Assembly: GCA_001917905.1 (NCBI GenBank)
Contig: MNEX01000268.1
Location: 1 to 42,002 of the forward strand
Length of the DNA stretch: 42,002 bases
Reading direction: 5' to 3'
Origin: Acidobacteria bacterium 13_1_40CM_65_14
Lineage (GTDB): Bacteria > Acidobacteriota > Vicinamibacteria > Vicinamibacterales > CAVVIG01
Of the stretch, positions 1 through 6,956 are shown piece by piece (the stretch's first letter is position 1; every line of letters begins with the position of its first letter). The notes beneath the pieces are model-generated. The model worked only from the letters and a program-made list of their open reading frames with translations. It made no database searches and was not told where the DNA came from. Position numbers and translations under genes: made by a program.

Positions 1-152
1 ATCGGCAGCCACACGCGCGTGGGGCCGGCGGGTTTCAGAATCTGGATGCGTGTGGTGATTTCGAACGTTCGCCGGCGCTCGAGCGCTGGCAGTTGCGCGA
101 AAAGCGGAGCCGCAGCCAGTTGCAGGAAGTCCCGGCGATTCACGGTCCGCAT
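1..152 (-). CDS. Tat-exported protein, probable transglutaminase-like family (N-terminal part only)
   Basis: Only the first 50 codons are in the window; the gene runs off the left edge. The N-terminus MRTVNRRDFLQLAAAPLF has a twin-arginine motif (RRDFL) followed by a short hydrophobic stretch, so Tat export is likely. The mature start reads RRRTFEITTRIQIL and then GPTRVWLP. That pattern resembles the N-terminal strand of exported bacterial transglutaminase-like proteins, but the catalytic Cys-His-Asp domain lies outside the window, so the family call is an inference. The ATG at 152 was chosen because it is directly followed by the Tat motif. Confidence 0.55.
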   Translation of the reverse strand, partial: MRTVNRRDFLQLAAAPLFAQLPALERRRTFEITTRIQILKPAGPTRVWLP

Positions 153-210
153 TATCAGCCGAAAGGTCGGAGCCCGCTACGGTCGCCTGCCCAAACATTA
201 CTAGTCGTAC

Positions 211-255
211 TTGAGCCTGACTTGAGCCTGACTTGAGCCCCGACTCCAGCCTGAC
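211..255. repeat. Short tandem repeat, 11-bp unit TTGAGCCTGAC
   Basis: Two perfect copies of TTGAGCCTGAC (211-221, 222-232) are followed by two degenerate copies (233-244, 245-255). The array lies in the 120-bp gap between the upstream end of the Tat protein gene and the stop of the DUF423 gene. No promoter or terminator structure was recognised in it. Confidence 0.7.
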
Positions 256-272
256 CTGCAATGCGACGCTGA

Positions 273-641
273 TTAGATCGCCACCGCGCCGACCGCGAGG
301 AGTCCCCAGCCGACGAGAAACGCCAGGCCGCCAATCGGCGTGATCGCGCCGAGGATCGTGACGCCGGTGACCGCGAGCAGATAGAGGCTGCCCGAGAACA
401 ACACGATGCCGACGGTGAACGCCCAGCCGGCGGTGCGAAACATCCAGCCATCGAAGCGGCCCAATATCAACGCGACCATCACGATCGCCAGTGCGTGATA
501 CATCTGATACCGGACACCGGTCTCGAACGCGGCAAGCATGTCGGGCGACAGCCGCGCGCGCAACCCGTGCACACCAAACGCGCCGATCGCGACCGCCAGG
601 AATCCCGCGACCGCGCCGACGAGCAGCAAGGTTTTGTCCAC
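273..641 (-). CDS. DUF423 family small membrane protein
   Basis: This 122-residue protein has four predicted membrane segments (about residues 4-22, 45-62, 70-90 and 97-120). It matches the DUF423 (YgdD-like) pattern: an N-terminal GAxxGFLAVAxGAFGVHGL stretch, the motif FETGVRYQMYHALA, and a Gly-rich end near GAITPIGGLAFLVGW. Length is normal for the family. The family is an integral inner-membrane protein of unknown biochemical function. Its start lies only 25 bp from the divergent F420:NADP reductase-like gene, so the two promoters must overlap or sit inside each other's coding region. Confidence 0.9.
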   Translation of the reverse strand: MDKTLLLVGAVAGFLAVAIGAFGVHGLRARLSPDMLAAFETGVRYQMYHALAIVMVALILGRFDGWMFRTAGWAFTVGIVLFSGSLYLLAVTGVTILGAITPIGGLAFLVGWGLLAVGAVAI

Positions 642-666
642 GGCGGGAATGATAGCCTACGATGAC

Positions 667-1332
667 ATGTCACTGTTCTCCGCGATCGCAGTGCTTGGCG
701 GCACCGGTCAGCAGGGCCGCGGTCTCGCGCAGCGGCTGGCGATGGCGGGCGAACGGATCATCGTCGGTTCGCGCGATGCGGAGCGGGCGCGCGCGGCGAT
801 TGCGAGGTGGTCGTCGCACGCGGCCGCGATCGACGCGGCCGACAATGTCACGGCTGTCACGCGTGCGGACGTCGCGATCCTCGCGGTGCCGTATCCATCA
901 GTCGACGCGCTGCTCGCTGAGCTCGCTCCGCATTTCAAGCCCGATACCTTGGTCATCGACGTGACCGTGCCGGTGACGTTCGAGGGCGGGAAGATGTCGA
1001 TCATCGACGTGGCTGAAGGATCCGCGGCGCAGCATATCCGGACACGGTTGCCGTCGCATGTGCGTCTCGCCGGCACATTCAAGACGATTCCTGCGCATCT
1101 CGTCGGCGACGTCGAGCGCGCGCTCGATTGCGACGAGTTCGTCTGCGGCGACTCAGACGGTGCGCGATCGCAGGCGTCGGCCCTCGTGCAGTTGCTGCCG
1201 GGTCTGCGCGCCGTTGACGTGGGTGCCCTTTCGCGTGCTGAGTCGGTCGAACATCTCACCGCGCTCGCGATTGCGATCAACCGGCGGCACAAAATCCATG
1301 ACGCACGCTTCCGCGTGGTGGGACTACGATGA
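667..1332 (+). CDS. npdG: NADPH-dependent F420 reductase-like protein
   Basis: A 221-residue protein with an N-terminal Rossmann fold: AIAVLGGTGQQGRGLA (GGTGxxGxG) and the following VGSRDAERA match the NADP-binding start of F420H2:NADP oxidoreductases (Fno/NpdG). Further family signatures are VAILAVPYPSVDALL, DVTVPVTF and AGTFKTIPAHL, and the C-terminus SVEHLTALAIAINRRH. The enzyme would exchange hydride between NADPH and coenzyme F420 in the cytoplasm. The start at 667 places the Rossmann strand five residues in; an in-frame ATG at 649 is possible but weakly supported. The stop overlaps an in-frame ATG of the downstream gene (ATGA at 1329), and CofE follows, so the operon is F420-related. 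Confidence 0.8.
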   Translation: MSLFSAIAVLGGTGQQGRGLAQRLAMAGERIIVGSRDAERARAAIARWSSHAAAIDAADNVTAVTRADVAILAVPYPSVDALLAELAPHFKPDTLVIDVTVPVTFEGGKMSIIDVAEGSAAQHIRTRLPSHVRLAGTFKTIPAHLVGDVERALDCDEFVCGDSDGARSQASALVQLLPGLRAVDVGALSRAESVEHLTALAIAINRRHKIHDARFRVVGLR

Positions 1333-1397
1333 CAGACGCACAGCGGGGCGATGGGGCCACGCGAAGCGCGTCCGGGGGGCAGGGCCCCGGAGTAATC

Positions 1398-1404
1398 AAA
1401 GAGG
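1398..1404 (+). promoter_or_regulatory. Ribosome binding site deciding the start of the PPOX-like gene
   Basis: AAAGAGG lies 5 nt before the ATG at 1410. It favours that start over the in-frame ATG at 1329, whose extra N-terminal residues are low-complexity and unlike the family. Confidence 0.6.
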
Positions 1405-1409
1405 CACTG

Positions 1410-1805
1410 ATGGCGACCATTCCTCAATCGCACGCCGACCTGGTGAACAAGAAAGCGTTTGCAAATCTCGCGACGGTGAATGCTGACGGCAGCCCGCAGG
1501 TCACACCCGTCTGGTGGGACTCGGACGGCACGAACATTCTGGTGAACACCGCGAAAGGACGCGTGAAGGCGAAGAATCTCGAGCGCAATCCGCGCGTCGC
1601 GCTCTCGATTTCCGATCCCGACAATCCGTACCGCTATCTCGGCATCCAGGGCCGCGTCGTCGAGATGACCGAGCAAGGCGCCGACGCGCACATCAACAAG
1701 ATGGCGAAGAAGTATCTCGGCAAGGACGAGTATCCGTATCGCCAGCCGGGCGAAGTACGGGTGCTCGTCAAGATCAAACCCGAGAAGGTGCACACCAACC
1801 GCTGA
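1410..1805 (+). CDS. PPOX-class F420-dependent oxidoreductase
   Basis: A 131-residue single-domain split beta-barrel flavin/deazaflavin-binding protein. Motifs typical of the F420-dependent PPOX/Rv1155-like group are FANLATVNADGSPQVTPVWW, NTAKGRVKAKNLERNP, VALSI and YLGIQGRVVEM, ending with KKYLGKDEYPYRQPGEVRV. These proteins use F420H2 to reduce small substrates, which here are unknown. The start at 1410 is set by a good Shine-Dalgarno; an in-frame ATG at 1329 overlaps the upstream stop and would add a 27-residue unstructured leader. Position between an NpdG-like gene and a CofE-like gene supports F420 rather than FMN as cofactor, although this cannot be proven from sequence. Confidence 0.85.
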   Translation: MATIPQSHADLVNKKAFANLATVNADGSPQVTPVWWDSDGTNILVNTAKGRVKAKNLERNPRVALSISDPDNPYRYLGIQGRVVEMTEQGADAHINKMAKKYLGKDEYPYRQPGEVRVLVKIKPEKVHTNR

Positions 1806-1913
1806 GTAGTCGGACAGCGCCTGCGGCCACACCGAGCCGAGGACATGGAAATGCGAGGCGAGGTGTCAGCGACAGCTCGCGCTGGGGGTGGCCCAGCGCC
1901 ACTGCAAAAAACG

Positions 1914-2663
1914 ATGGCCGAGATCAACGTCGTCGCCCTTCCGGGGCTTCCTGAGATCGTGCGTGGCGACGAGCTCGGCGTGCTCATCGCCAACGCGGTG
2001 ACGAAGACCATACGCACGGTCAACATCGGCGACATCTTCATCGTCGCCCAGAAGATCGTGTCGAAGGCCGAGGGCGCGGTCGTCAAGCTCGACGAGGTGA
2101 CGCCGTCGCCGGCGGCGGAGGAGTGGGCCGCCGCGCACCAGAAAGATCCACGCGTCGTCGAAGTGATCTTCCGCGAGTCGAGGCGGATTGTCCGGATGGA
2201 GCGCGGCATCATCATCGCGGAAACGCGTCACGGGTTCGTGTGCGCGAACGCCGGCGTGGACGCGTCGAACGTCCCGGCGGGATTCGTCACGCTGCTGCCG
2301 CCCGATCCCGACGCGTCGGCCGAACGCCTCCGCGACGCGTTGATCGGCGCGTTCGGTCGTTCAGTGGCGACGATCGTGTCCGATTCGTTCGGCCGGCCGT
2401 GGCGCGAGGGTGTGGTGAACGTCGCGCTCGGCGTCGCGGGACTGCGACCGCTGGTCGATTATCGCGGCTGCCTGGATCCGTTCGGACGACGGCTCGAGTC
2501 GACCGTGATGGCGATCGCCGACGAGCTTGCCAGCGCCGCCGAGCTCGTCATGCGGAAGACGGCGGGCACGCCCGTCGCAATCGTGCGGGGCGCCGTGGAG
2601 TGGGTTGGCGAAGGGACGGGCCGGATGCTCGTGCGCGACGCGTCGCGCGACTTGTTCCGATGA
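1914..2663 (+). CDS. cofE: Coenzyme F420-0:L-glutamate ligase (CofE/FbiB N-domain type)
   Basis: A 249-residue protein matching CofE throughout: PEIVRGDELGVLIANAV near the N-terminus, DIFIVAQKIVSKAEG, RGIIIAETRHGFVCANAGVD, LLPPDPD, and the nucleotide/metal region VSDSFGRPWREGVVNVALG and DPFGRRLESTVMAIADELA. It adds L-glutamate to F420-0 in a GTP-dependent reaction, in the cytoplasm. There is no C-terminal nitroreductase-like domain as in mycobacterial FbiB, so it is the short archaeal-type form. The start is uncertain: 1914 fits the family N-terminus, while ATGs at 1845 and 1851 have GAGGA nearby (better spaced for 1851) and would add about 21-23 residues. Its stop overlaps the next start (ATGA). 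Confidence 0.85.
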   Translation: MAEINVVALPGLPEIVRGDELGVLIANAVTKTIRTVNIGDIFIVAQKIVSKAEGAVVKLDEVTPSPAAEEWAAAHQKDPRVVEVIFRESRRIVRMERGIIIAETRHGFVCANAGVDASNVPAGFVTLLPPDPDASAERLRDALIGAFGRSVATIVSDSFGRPWREGVVNVALGVAGLRPLVDYRGCLDPFGRRLESTVMAIADELASAAELVMRKTAGTPVAIVRGAVEWVGEGTGRMLVRDASRDLFR

Positions 2664-3595
2664 CGACGACGACGGTTGTATCGAACGTGCGGCGCAGCCA
2701 CGTCGCCCGGCCGGTCGTGGCGGGAGTGCTGACGCTCGCGATCTTCGGTCTGATTCTTCGGCGCGTGCCGTTCCCCGCGCTGACGGCTGCGCTGCACGAC
2801 GCCGACTACCGTATGTTCCTCGCGCTGATGATCCCGAACACGCTGTTCTATTTCGCGTGGGACACGCTGGTGCTGACGGTCGTCATCGGCTGGTTTCACG
2901 GTCCCGTGCCGTATCGCGATCTCCTTCCCGTTCGTGCCTCGTCGTACGTCGTCGGTTTCTTCAATACGAACCTCGGACGGGGCGCGCTCGCGGCGTACCT
3001 GTGCCGCCGTCTGCGCGCACCGTTTCTCGAACTGGGCAGCACGGTCATCTTCCTCGTGCTGACCGAGTACACGCAGCTCGTGCTGTGGTCGATGCTCGGG
3101 CTCATCGGATTCCGCGCGGAGGTGACGCGCAGTCTGCTCGCCGTCGCGGCAGGCGTCGCCGTCTTCTGGATCACCCTGCGAGTCGTGCTCGTGCCGCGCA
3201 CGTGGGCGCTGCTGCGGACGTTCCGGCTCGCCACGCTCGCTCAGTACGTCGAGATCGTCGCGCTGCGGGCGCCTATGTTCTTCGTCTCGCTGTGCCTCCA
3301 CTATTACGCGGCGCACGCGTTCGGCATTCACATCCCGTTCGTGCAGATGCTGACGTTCCTGCCGGTCATCTTCATGCTCGCGGCGCTGCCGGTCACCGTT
3401 GCGCATCTGGGCACGACGCAGGCGGCGTGGATTTTCTTTTTCAGTCAGTACGCGCCGGCGCCACGCCTGCTCGCGTTCAGCCTCGCGGCGCATCTCGTGT
3501 TCGCCTCGACGCGAGCGTTGCTTGGCGTGCTGTGGTTGCCGGCGGCATATATCGATCTGGTCCGGCTAGAGCCGGACACCACAGTGGCAGGGTGA
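2660..3595 (+). CDS. Polytopic membrane protein, lysylphosphatidylglycerol synthase TM-region/flippase-like
   Basis: A 311-residue hydrophobic protein with about seven to eight membrane segments (for example around residues 20-36, 50-75, 120-145, 155-175, 205-225, 235-255 and 280-300). The pattern ASSYVVGFFNTNLGRGALAAYL and the later LPVIFMLAALPVTVAHLGTTQAA resemble the UPF0104 / LPG-synthase transmembrane family, where conserved small residues line the lipid path. The soluble aminoacyl-transfer domain is absent, so aminoacylation of lipid is not expected; lipid or glycolipid translocation is a guess. The start overlaps the cofE stop by four bases (ATGA), so it is probably translationally coupled to the F420 genes. 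Confidence 0.55.
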   Translation: MTTTTVVSNVRRSHVARPVVAGVLTLAIFGLILRRVPFPALTAALHDADYRMFLALMIPNTLFYFAWDTLVLTVVIGWFHGPVPYRDLLPVRASSYVVGFFNTNLGRGALAAYLCRRLRAPFLELGSTVIFLVLTEYTQLVLWSMLGLIGFRAEVTRSLLAVAAGVAVFWITLRVVLVPRTWALLRTFRLATLAQYVEIVALRAPMFFVSLCLHYYAAHAFGIHIPFVQMLTFLPVIFMLAALPVTVAHLGTTQAAWIFFFSQYAPAPRLLAFSLAAHLVFASTRALLGVLWLPAAYIDLVRLEPDTTVAG

Positions 3596-3636
3596 CGGCG
3601 ATCGTTTGGTCGAGCAACCGGCGCTACACTGTCGCC

Positions 3637-5640
3637 ATGCTCAAGACATCGCACGTCGGAGTGACGCTCGTCCTGCTTGCGATTCCGGCGCTGCTCGTGG
3701 CGCAGCGCGGCCGCTCCGACAATCCATTTCCCGGCGGCACGAACGCTGACGGGTCGCTGCGGCCGGCGTCGCCGGTCACGCGCTTGTTCACGCAGGACGC
3801 CTACACCGAGTACGCGATCCTCGAGCCCGGCAGCGAAGCGTTCCGCATCCGGTTTCTCCCCGAGGAGACGCGTGTGGGCGCGACCGAGCTCGTCAACGCG
3901 ACGCGGGGCGGCAGCGAAGGATCGGACGTCGAGGTCTACGATCCGCGAACGGGCCAACCGCTGAAGTTCACGTACGAGCACGAGCCGAGCGATCCCGAGA
4001 CGCACGCGATTCATGCGCGTCTCCCGATTCCCGTTCCGGAAGGCGGCATCGGCCGCGTGCTGATCTACAAAACCTACAAAGATCCGCGGACCTACATGAT
4101 GCACGGCGACGACATCGTCTGGGTCCGCAGTCTGAGCGGATACCGGCTCGGCGTGCTGCTGCCGAAAGGATTCGCGTTCATCTCGTCAAACGTCGCGGCG
4201 CAGGTAACGGCGACGGCGGATGGGCGACTGAAGCTGGCGTTCGCGAATCCGAGCGGGCAGAGCAATCCGGTGACGATTCACGCGCGGAAGACGAGCGCCG
4301 CGTTCACGCCGCGCAACGATCCCGACATGTTCTTCGACGACATCAAAACGCTGTACGACCTGGATGCGCCGCAGTCCGGCCGCATCAAGGTCGAGCAAGT
4401 CTACAGCGACTATCGGAAAGGCGACGCGGCGAAGCTCGACTCGCTCGCGTATCTGCCTCTGCAGGATCTGAAGGTGATCGATCTCGACACGGCGAAGGCA
4501 CTCGTCCCAGTGAAGAACGCGTCATCGACGTCTGTGAACCTGGACGTTCCGATCGCCAACGACAAGCAGAGCGCGCACCTCAAGATCACAGGCACGCTGA
4601 AAGACCCCGCGTACAAGATCGTGAACGGCGATCTCGTGTTCGAGCGGACGCTTCGCGGTCTGCGCAACACCGTGCTGTTGCCGGCGGGATGGGAAGTCTC
4701 GAGGGTGTCGCAGTCGGGGACGATCGGGACGTACCAGGGGCGGCCGTTCGTCGCGCTGATCAATCTCAACGCGGAGAACAACTACAAGGTCACGATTCGC
4801 GCACGCAGGGGCGGGACGCAGGCGCCATCGACGCGCGAGCCGTCGAAGTCGGGCAGCAGCATCGCGCTTGATCTGTGGAAGCGCGGCAAGCCGGCGTTCG
4901 GCGTGTATGCGCCGAATGAGAATCCGGGACCGCCCAGTCAAGGTCGTCAAGGTCGACAAGGATCGGGCGAGCGGCGCCGCGCTGTCTACACGCGTGAGGG
5001 CGGCGAAAAGCTCGCGTTGAATCCGCTCGTCGACTACGTGTTTCTGAATCTCGAGGGCGCGTACGACGCCGACGCGATCAACGCGATTGCGCAGGGACTT
5101 CGCAGTCCGAGTGCGGCCGGCCGCAAGACGCTGATCGTCCGCATCCCGTCGATCGAGTCGGACGGGGCGGCGGCGACGAAGGCGCGGATGAAGGAAGCGT
5201 TCGATCTCGGCGCAGATGGCGTCACGATTCCTCACGTCCGCGGCGTCGACGAAGCGAAGCAGGCGATCGGGTTTTTCCAGGACGCGAACGCGAACGTGTG
5301 GTCGCCGTCGAATCCATCCGGCGAGAAGGTCGCGATGCTGATGCTCGAGGATCCGGACGCGGTCGCGCAGGCGAAGGCCGTCGCCGACCTCGAGGAGTTC
5401 AGCATCCTCGCGTGCGGCATCGGCAGTCTGACGCAGGCGCTCGGCGGCGATCGCGTGGCAGCGGAAGCGGGAGTTCAGCGCGTCCTTACGGAATCCAAAC
5501 GCGCGAAGCTGGTGAACATGCTCACCGCGTCGCCGCAGGACGTCGAGAAACGGGTGCAAGAGGGGTTCCTCGCGCTGCTGACTCAGGGTCAGGCGGCGGA
5601 GGAGACGATCCGCCGAGGCCGCGCCGCCGCCGGCCGTTGA
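3637..5640 (+). CDS. Secreted fusion: beta-rich repeats plus degenerate HpcH/HpaI aldolase-like domain
   Basis: A 667-residue protein with a Sec signal peptide (VGVTLVLLAIPALLVA). Residues 35-440 are beta-rich and seem to hold two related units, each ending in similar strands (VTIHARK, VTIRARR) preceded by VLLPKGF or VLLPAGW. A Gly/Arg-rich linker follows (about 430-455). Residues 466-640 resemble HpcH/HpaI aldolases: DYVFLNLEGA, LIVRIPSIES (R502), LGADGVTIPHVRGVDEAKQAI, MLMLEDPDAV (E571) and CGIGSLTQALGG. The canonical EHG histidine is replaced and the metal-binding Asp of GPxDL is Ser597, so normal aldolase chemistry looks lost. An exported HpaI-like domain is itself unusual. No substrate can be named. 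Confidence 0.7.
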   Translation: MLKTSHVGVTLVLLAIPALLVAQRGRSDNPFPGGTNADGSLRPASPVTRLFTQDAYTEYAILEPGSEAFRIRFLPEETRVGATELVNATRGGSEGSDVEVYDPRTGQPLKFTYEHEPSDPETHAIHARLPIPVPEGGIGRVLIYKTYKDPRTYMMHGDDIVWVRSLSGYRLGVLLPKGFAFISSNVAAQVTATADGRLKLAFANPSGQSNPVTIHARKTSAAFTPRNDPDMFFDDIKTLYDLDAPQSGRIKVEQVYSDYRKGDAAKLDSLAYLPLQDLKVIDLDTAKALVPVKNASSTSVNLDVPIANDKQSAHLKITGTLKDPAYKIVNGDLVFERTLRGLRNTVLLPAGWEVSRVSQSGTIGTYQGRPFVALINLNAENNYKVTIRARRGGTQAPSTREPSKSGSSIALDLWKRGKPAFGVYAPNENPGPPSQGRQGRQGSGERRRAVYTREGGEKLALNPLVDYVFLNLEGAYDADAINAIAQGLRSPSAAGRKTLIVRIPSIESDGAAATKARMKEAFDLGADGVTIPHVRGVDEAKQAIGFFQDANANVWSPSNPSGEKVAMLMLEDPDAVAQAKAVADLEEFSILACGIGSLTQALGGDRVAAEAGVQRVLTESKRAKLVNMLTASPQDVEKRVQEGFLALLTQGQAAEETIRRGRAAAGR

Positions 5641-5645
5641 TCGCC

Positions 5646-5729
5646 AGTCAGACTCGCGGTCAGACTGACGGTCAGACCGACGGTCAGACCGACGGTCAGA
5701 CTGACGGTCAGACTTGCGGTCAGACTGCA
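5646..5729. repeat. Minisatellite, seven 12-bp units GGTCAGACYGAC
   Basis: Six consecutive 12-bp units start at 5658, 5670, 5682, 5694, 5706 and 5718, with a diverged first unit at 5646. Units two and three are identical, and units one and four are identical. The array begins five bases after the stop of the HpaI-like fusion gene and fills much of the gap before the cytochrome gene. The units are not spaced like CRISPR repeats. Its role is unknown; slippage-prone intergenic filler is the simplest reading. Confidence 0.9.
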
Positions 5730-5810
5730 TGACAAGCGGTGACATTCCGAGACGACAAAGTACCTCGCTAAGGTCCATTCGACCCTATACTTAGCGCTGG
5801 GTACACCAGC

Positions 5811-6956
5811 ATGAACCAGTTCGTCTGGGCGGTCGCGGGCTCCGCGATCTTGAGCATCAGTCTCGTCGCGCAGCAGGCGCCCCCACCTCGGCCGAAACTC
5901 GTGGCGTCACATCCCGCCGCCGGCCTTTCGGTCGACGCCCAGAATCAACTCGTCAAGCAGTACTGCTCCAGCTGTCACAGCGAGCGCGGGAAAGCGGGCG
6001 GACTCTCGCTGGCGAGCTTTGACGCAGCGCAGATCGAGCAGCACGCGGACGTCGGCGAGAAGATGATCCGCAAGCTGCGCGCGGGCATGATGCCGCCGCC
6101 GCCGGCGCGGCGTCCCGACGCCGAGACGATGAGCGCGTTCGTCACCGCGCTCGAAACAAAAATCGACGCCGCCGCAGCGCTCAATCCCAATCCCGGCTGG
6201 CGTCCATTCCAGCGCCTGAACCGCGCCGAGTACGCGCGCGCGGTCCGCGACGTGGTCGGCATCGACGTCGACGTGAGCTCGTTCCTGCCGCCCGACACGA
6301 TCAGCGCCGGCTTCGACAACATCTCCGACGTCCAGAGCTTCTCGCCGACGCTGATGGAAGGCTACCTGCGCGCAGCGAGCCAGATCAGCCGCCTCGCGGT
6401 CGGCGACCGCAATGCCAGCCCGACCTCCGTCACCTACAAGATCGGCCGGACGATGTCGCAGATGCGGCACGTCGACGGCGCGCCGATGGGCACGCGCGGC
6501 GGCATCTCCGTCGTGCACGTCTTCCCGGCCGACGGCGACTACGTGATCAAAGCCGCGATGCACTACGAGCCGCTCGGCGGTCTCTTCGGCCGCTACTCGA
6601 TGCTGACGATGAACATTCCCGAGCAGGTGGATGTGTCGATCAACGGCGAGCGCGTGGCCCTGCTCGACGTCAGCCCGTCGATGAGCGAGACCGACTTCGG
6701 TCAGAACAAAGGCGCGAACGGACTCGAGCTGCGTACGCCGTCGATCCACATCAGCGCCGGGCCGCAGCGTGTGTCGGTCAGCTTCATCCAGCGTCTCGAC
6801 GGACCGGTCGACGACATCATCGCGCCGCTCGAGAACACGCTCGCCGACGTGGACATCAGCTACGGCGTCACGGCGCTGCCGCACATGCGCGACGTCGGGA
6901 TCGTCGGACCGACGGCGGTCACCGGCGTGTCGGACACGCCGAGCCGCCGCCGAATA
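5811..6956 (+). CDS. PSCyt/PSD (DUF1587-type) c-type cytochrome protein, N-terminal part of a frameshifted gene
   Basis: The N-terminal half of a planctomycete-type cytochrome protein: signal peptide (WAVAGSAILSISLVA), a heme-c site CSSCH (C52, C55, H56) in QYCSSCHSE, a short PSCyt domain to about residue 105, then DUF1587 (RPFQRLNRAEYARAVRDVVG ... FDNISDVQSFSP). A beta-rich carbohydrate-binding-like region follows and ends in GVSDTPSRRRI. Homologues continue here with a short Cys-containing linker and the start of DUF1595. In this window the frame is lost at about 6951-6957 and reading continues out of frame to a stop at 7544. The second half lies in the +1-offset frame (6952-8202). See that entry for the joint interpretation. 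Confidence 0.85.

Noticed and set aside
2459-3493. 344-codon minus-strand ORF
   Set aside because: Arg/Glu-only composition typical of an antisense shadow of the membrane protein gene.
5646-5729. Possible CRISPR or regulatory array
   Set aside because: 12-bp contiguous units without spacers; no cas genes in the window.
4522-5778. 418-codon minus-strand ORF crossing the minisatellite
   Set aside because: Repetitive SDRQ start is a translation of the 12-bp repeat, and the rest is antisense to the HpaI-like gene.
5786-5791. TATACT as a -10 box for the cytochrome gene
   Set aside because: No acceptable -35 hexamer at 16-18 bp upstream.
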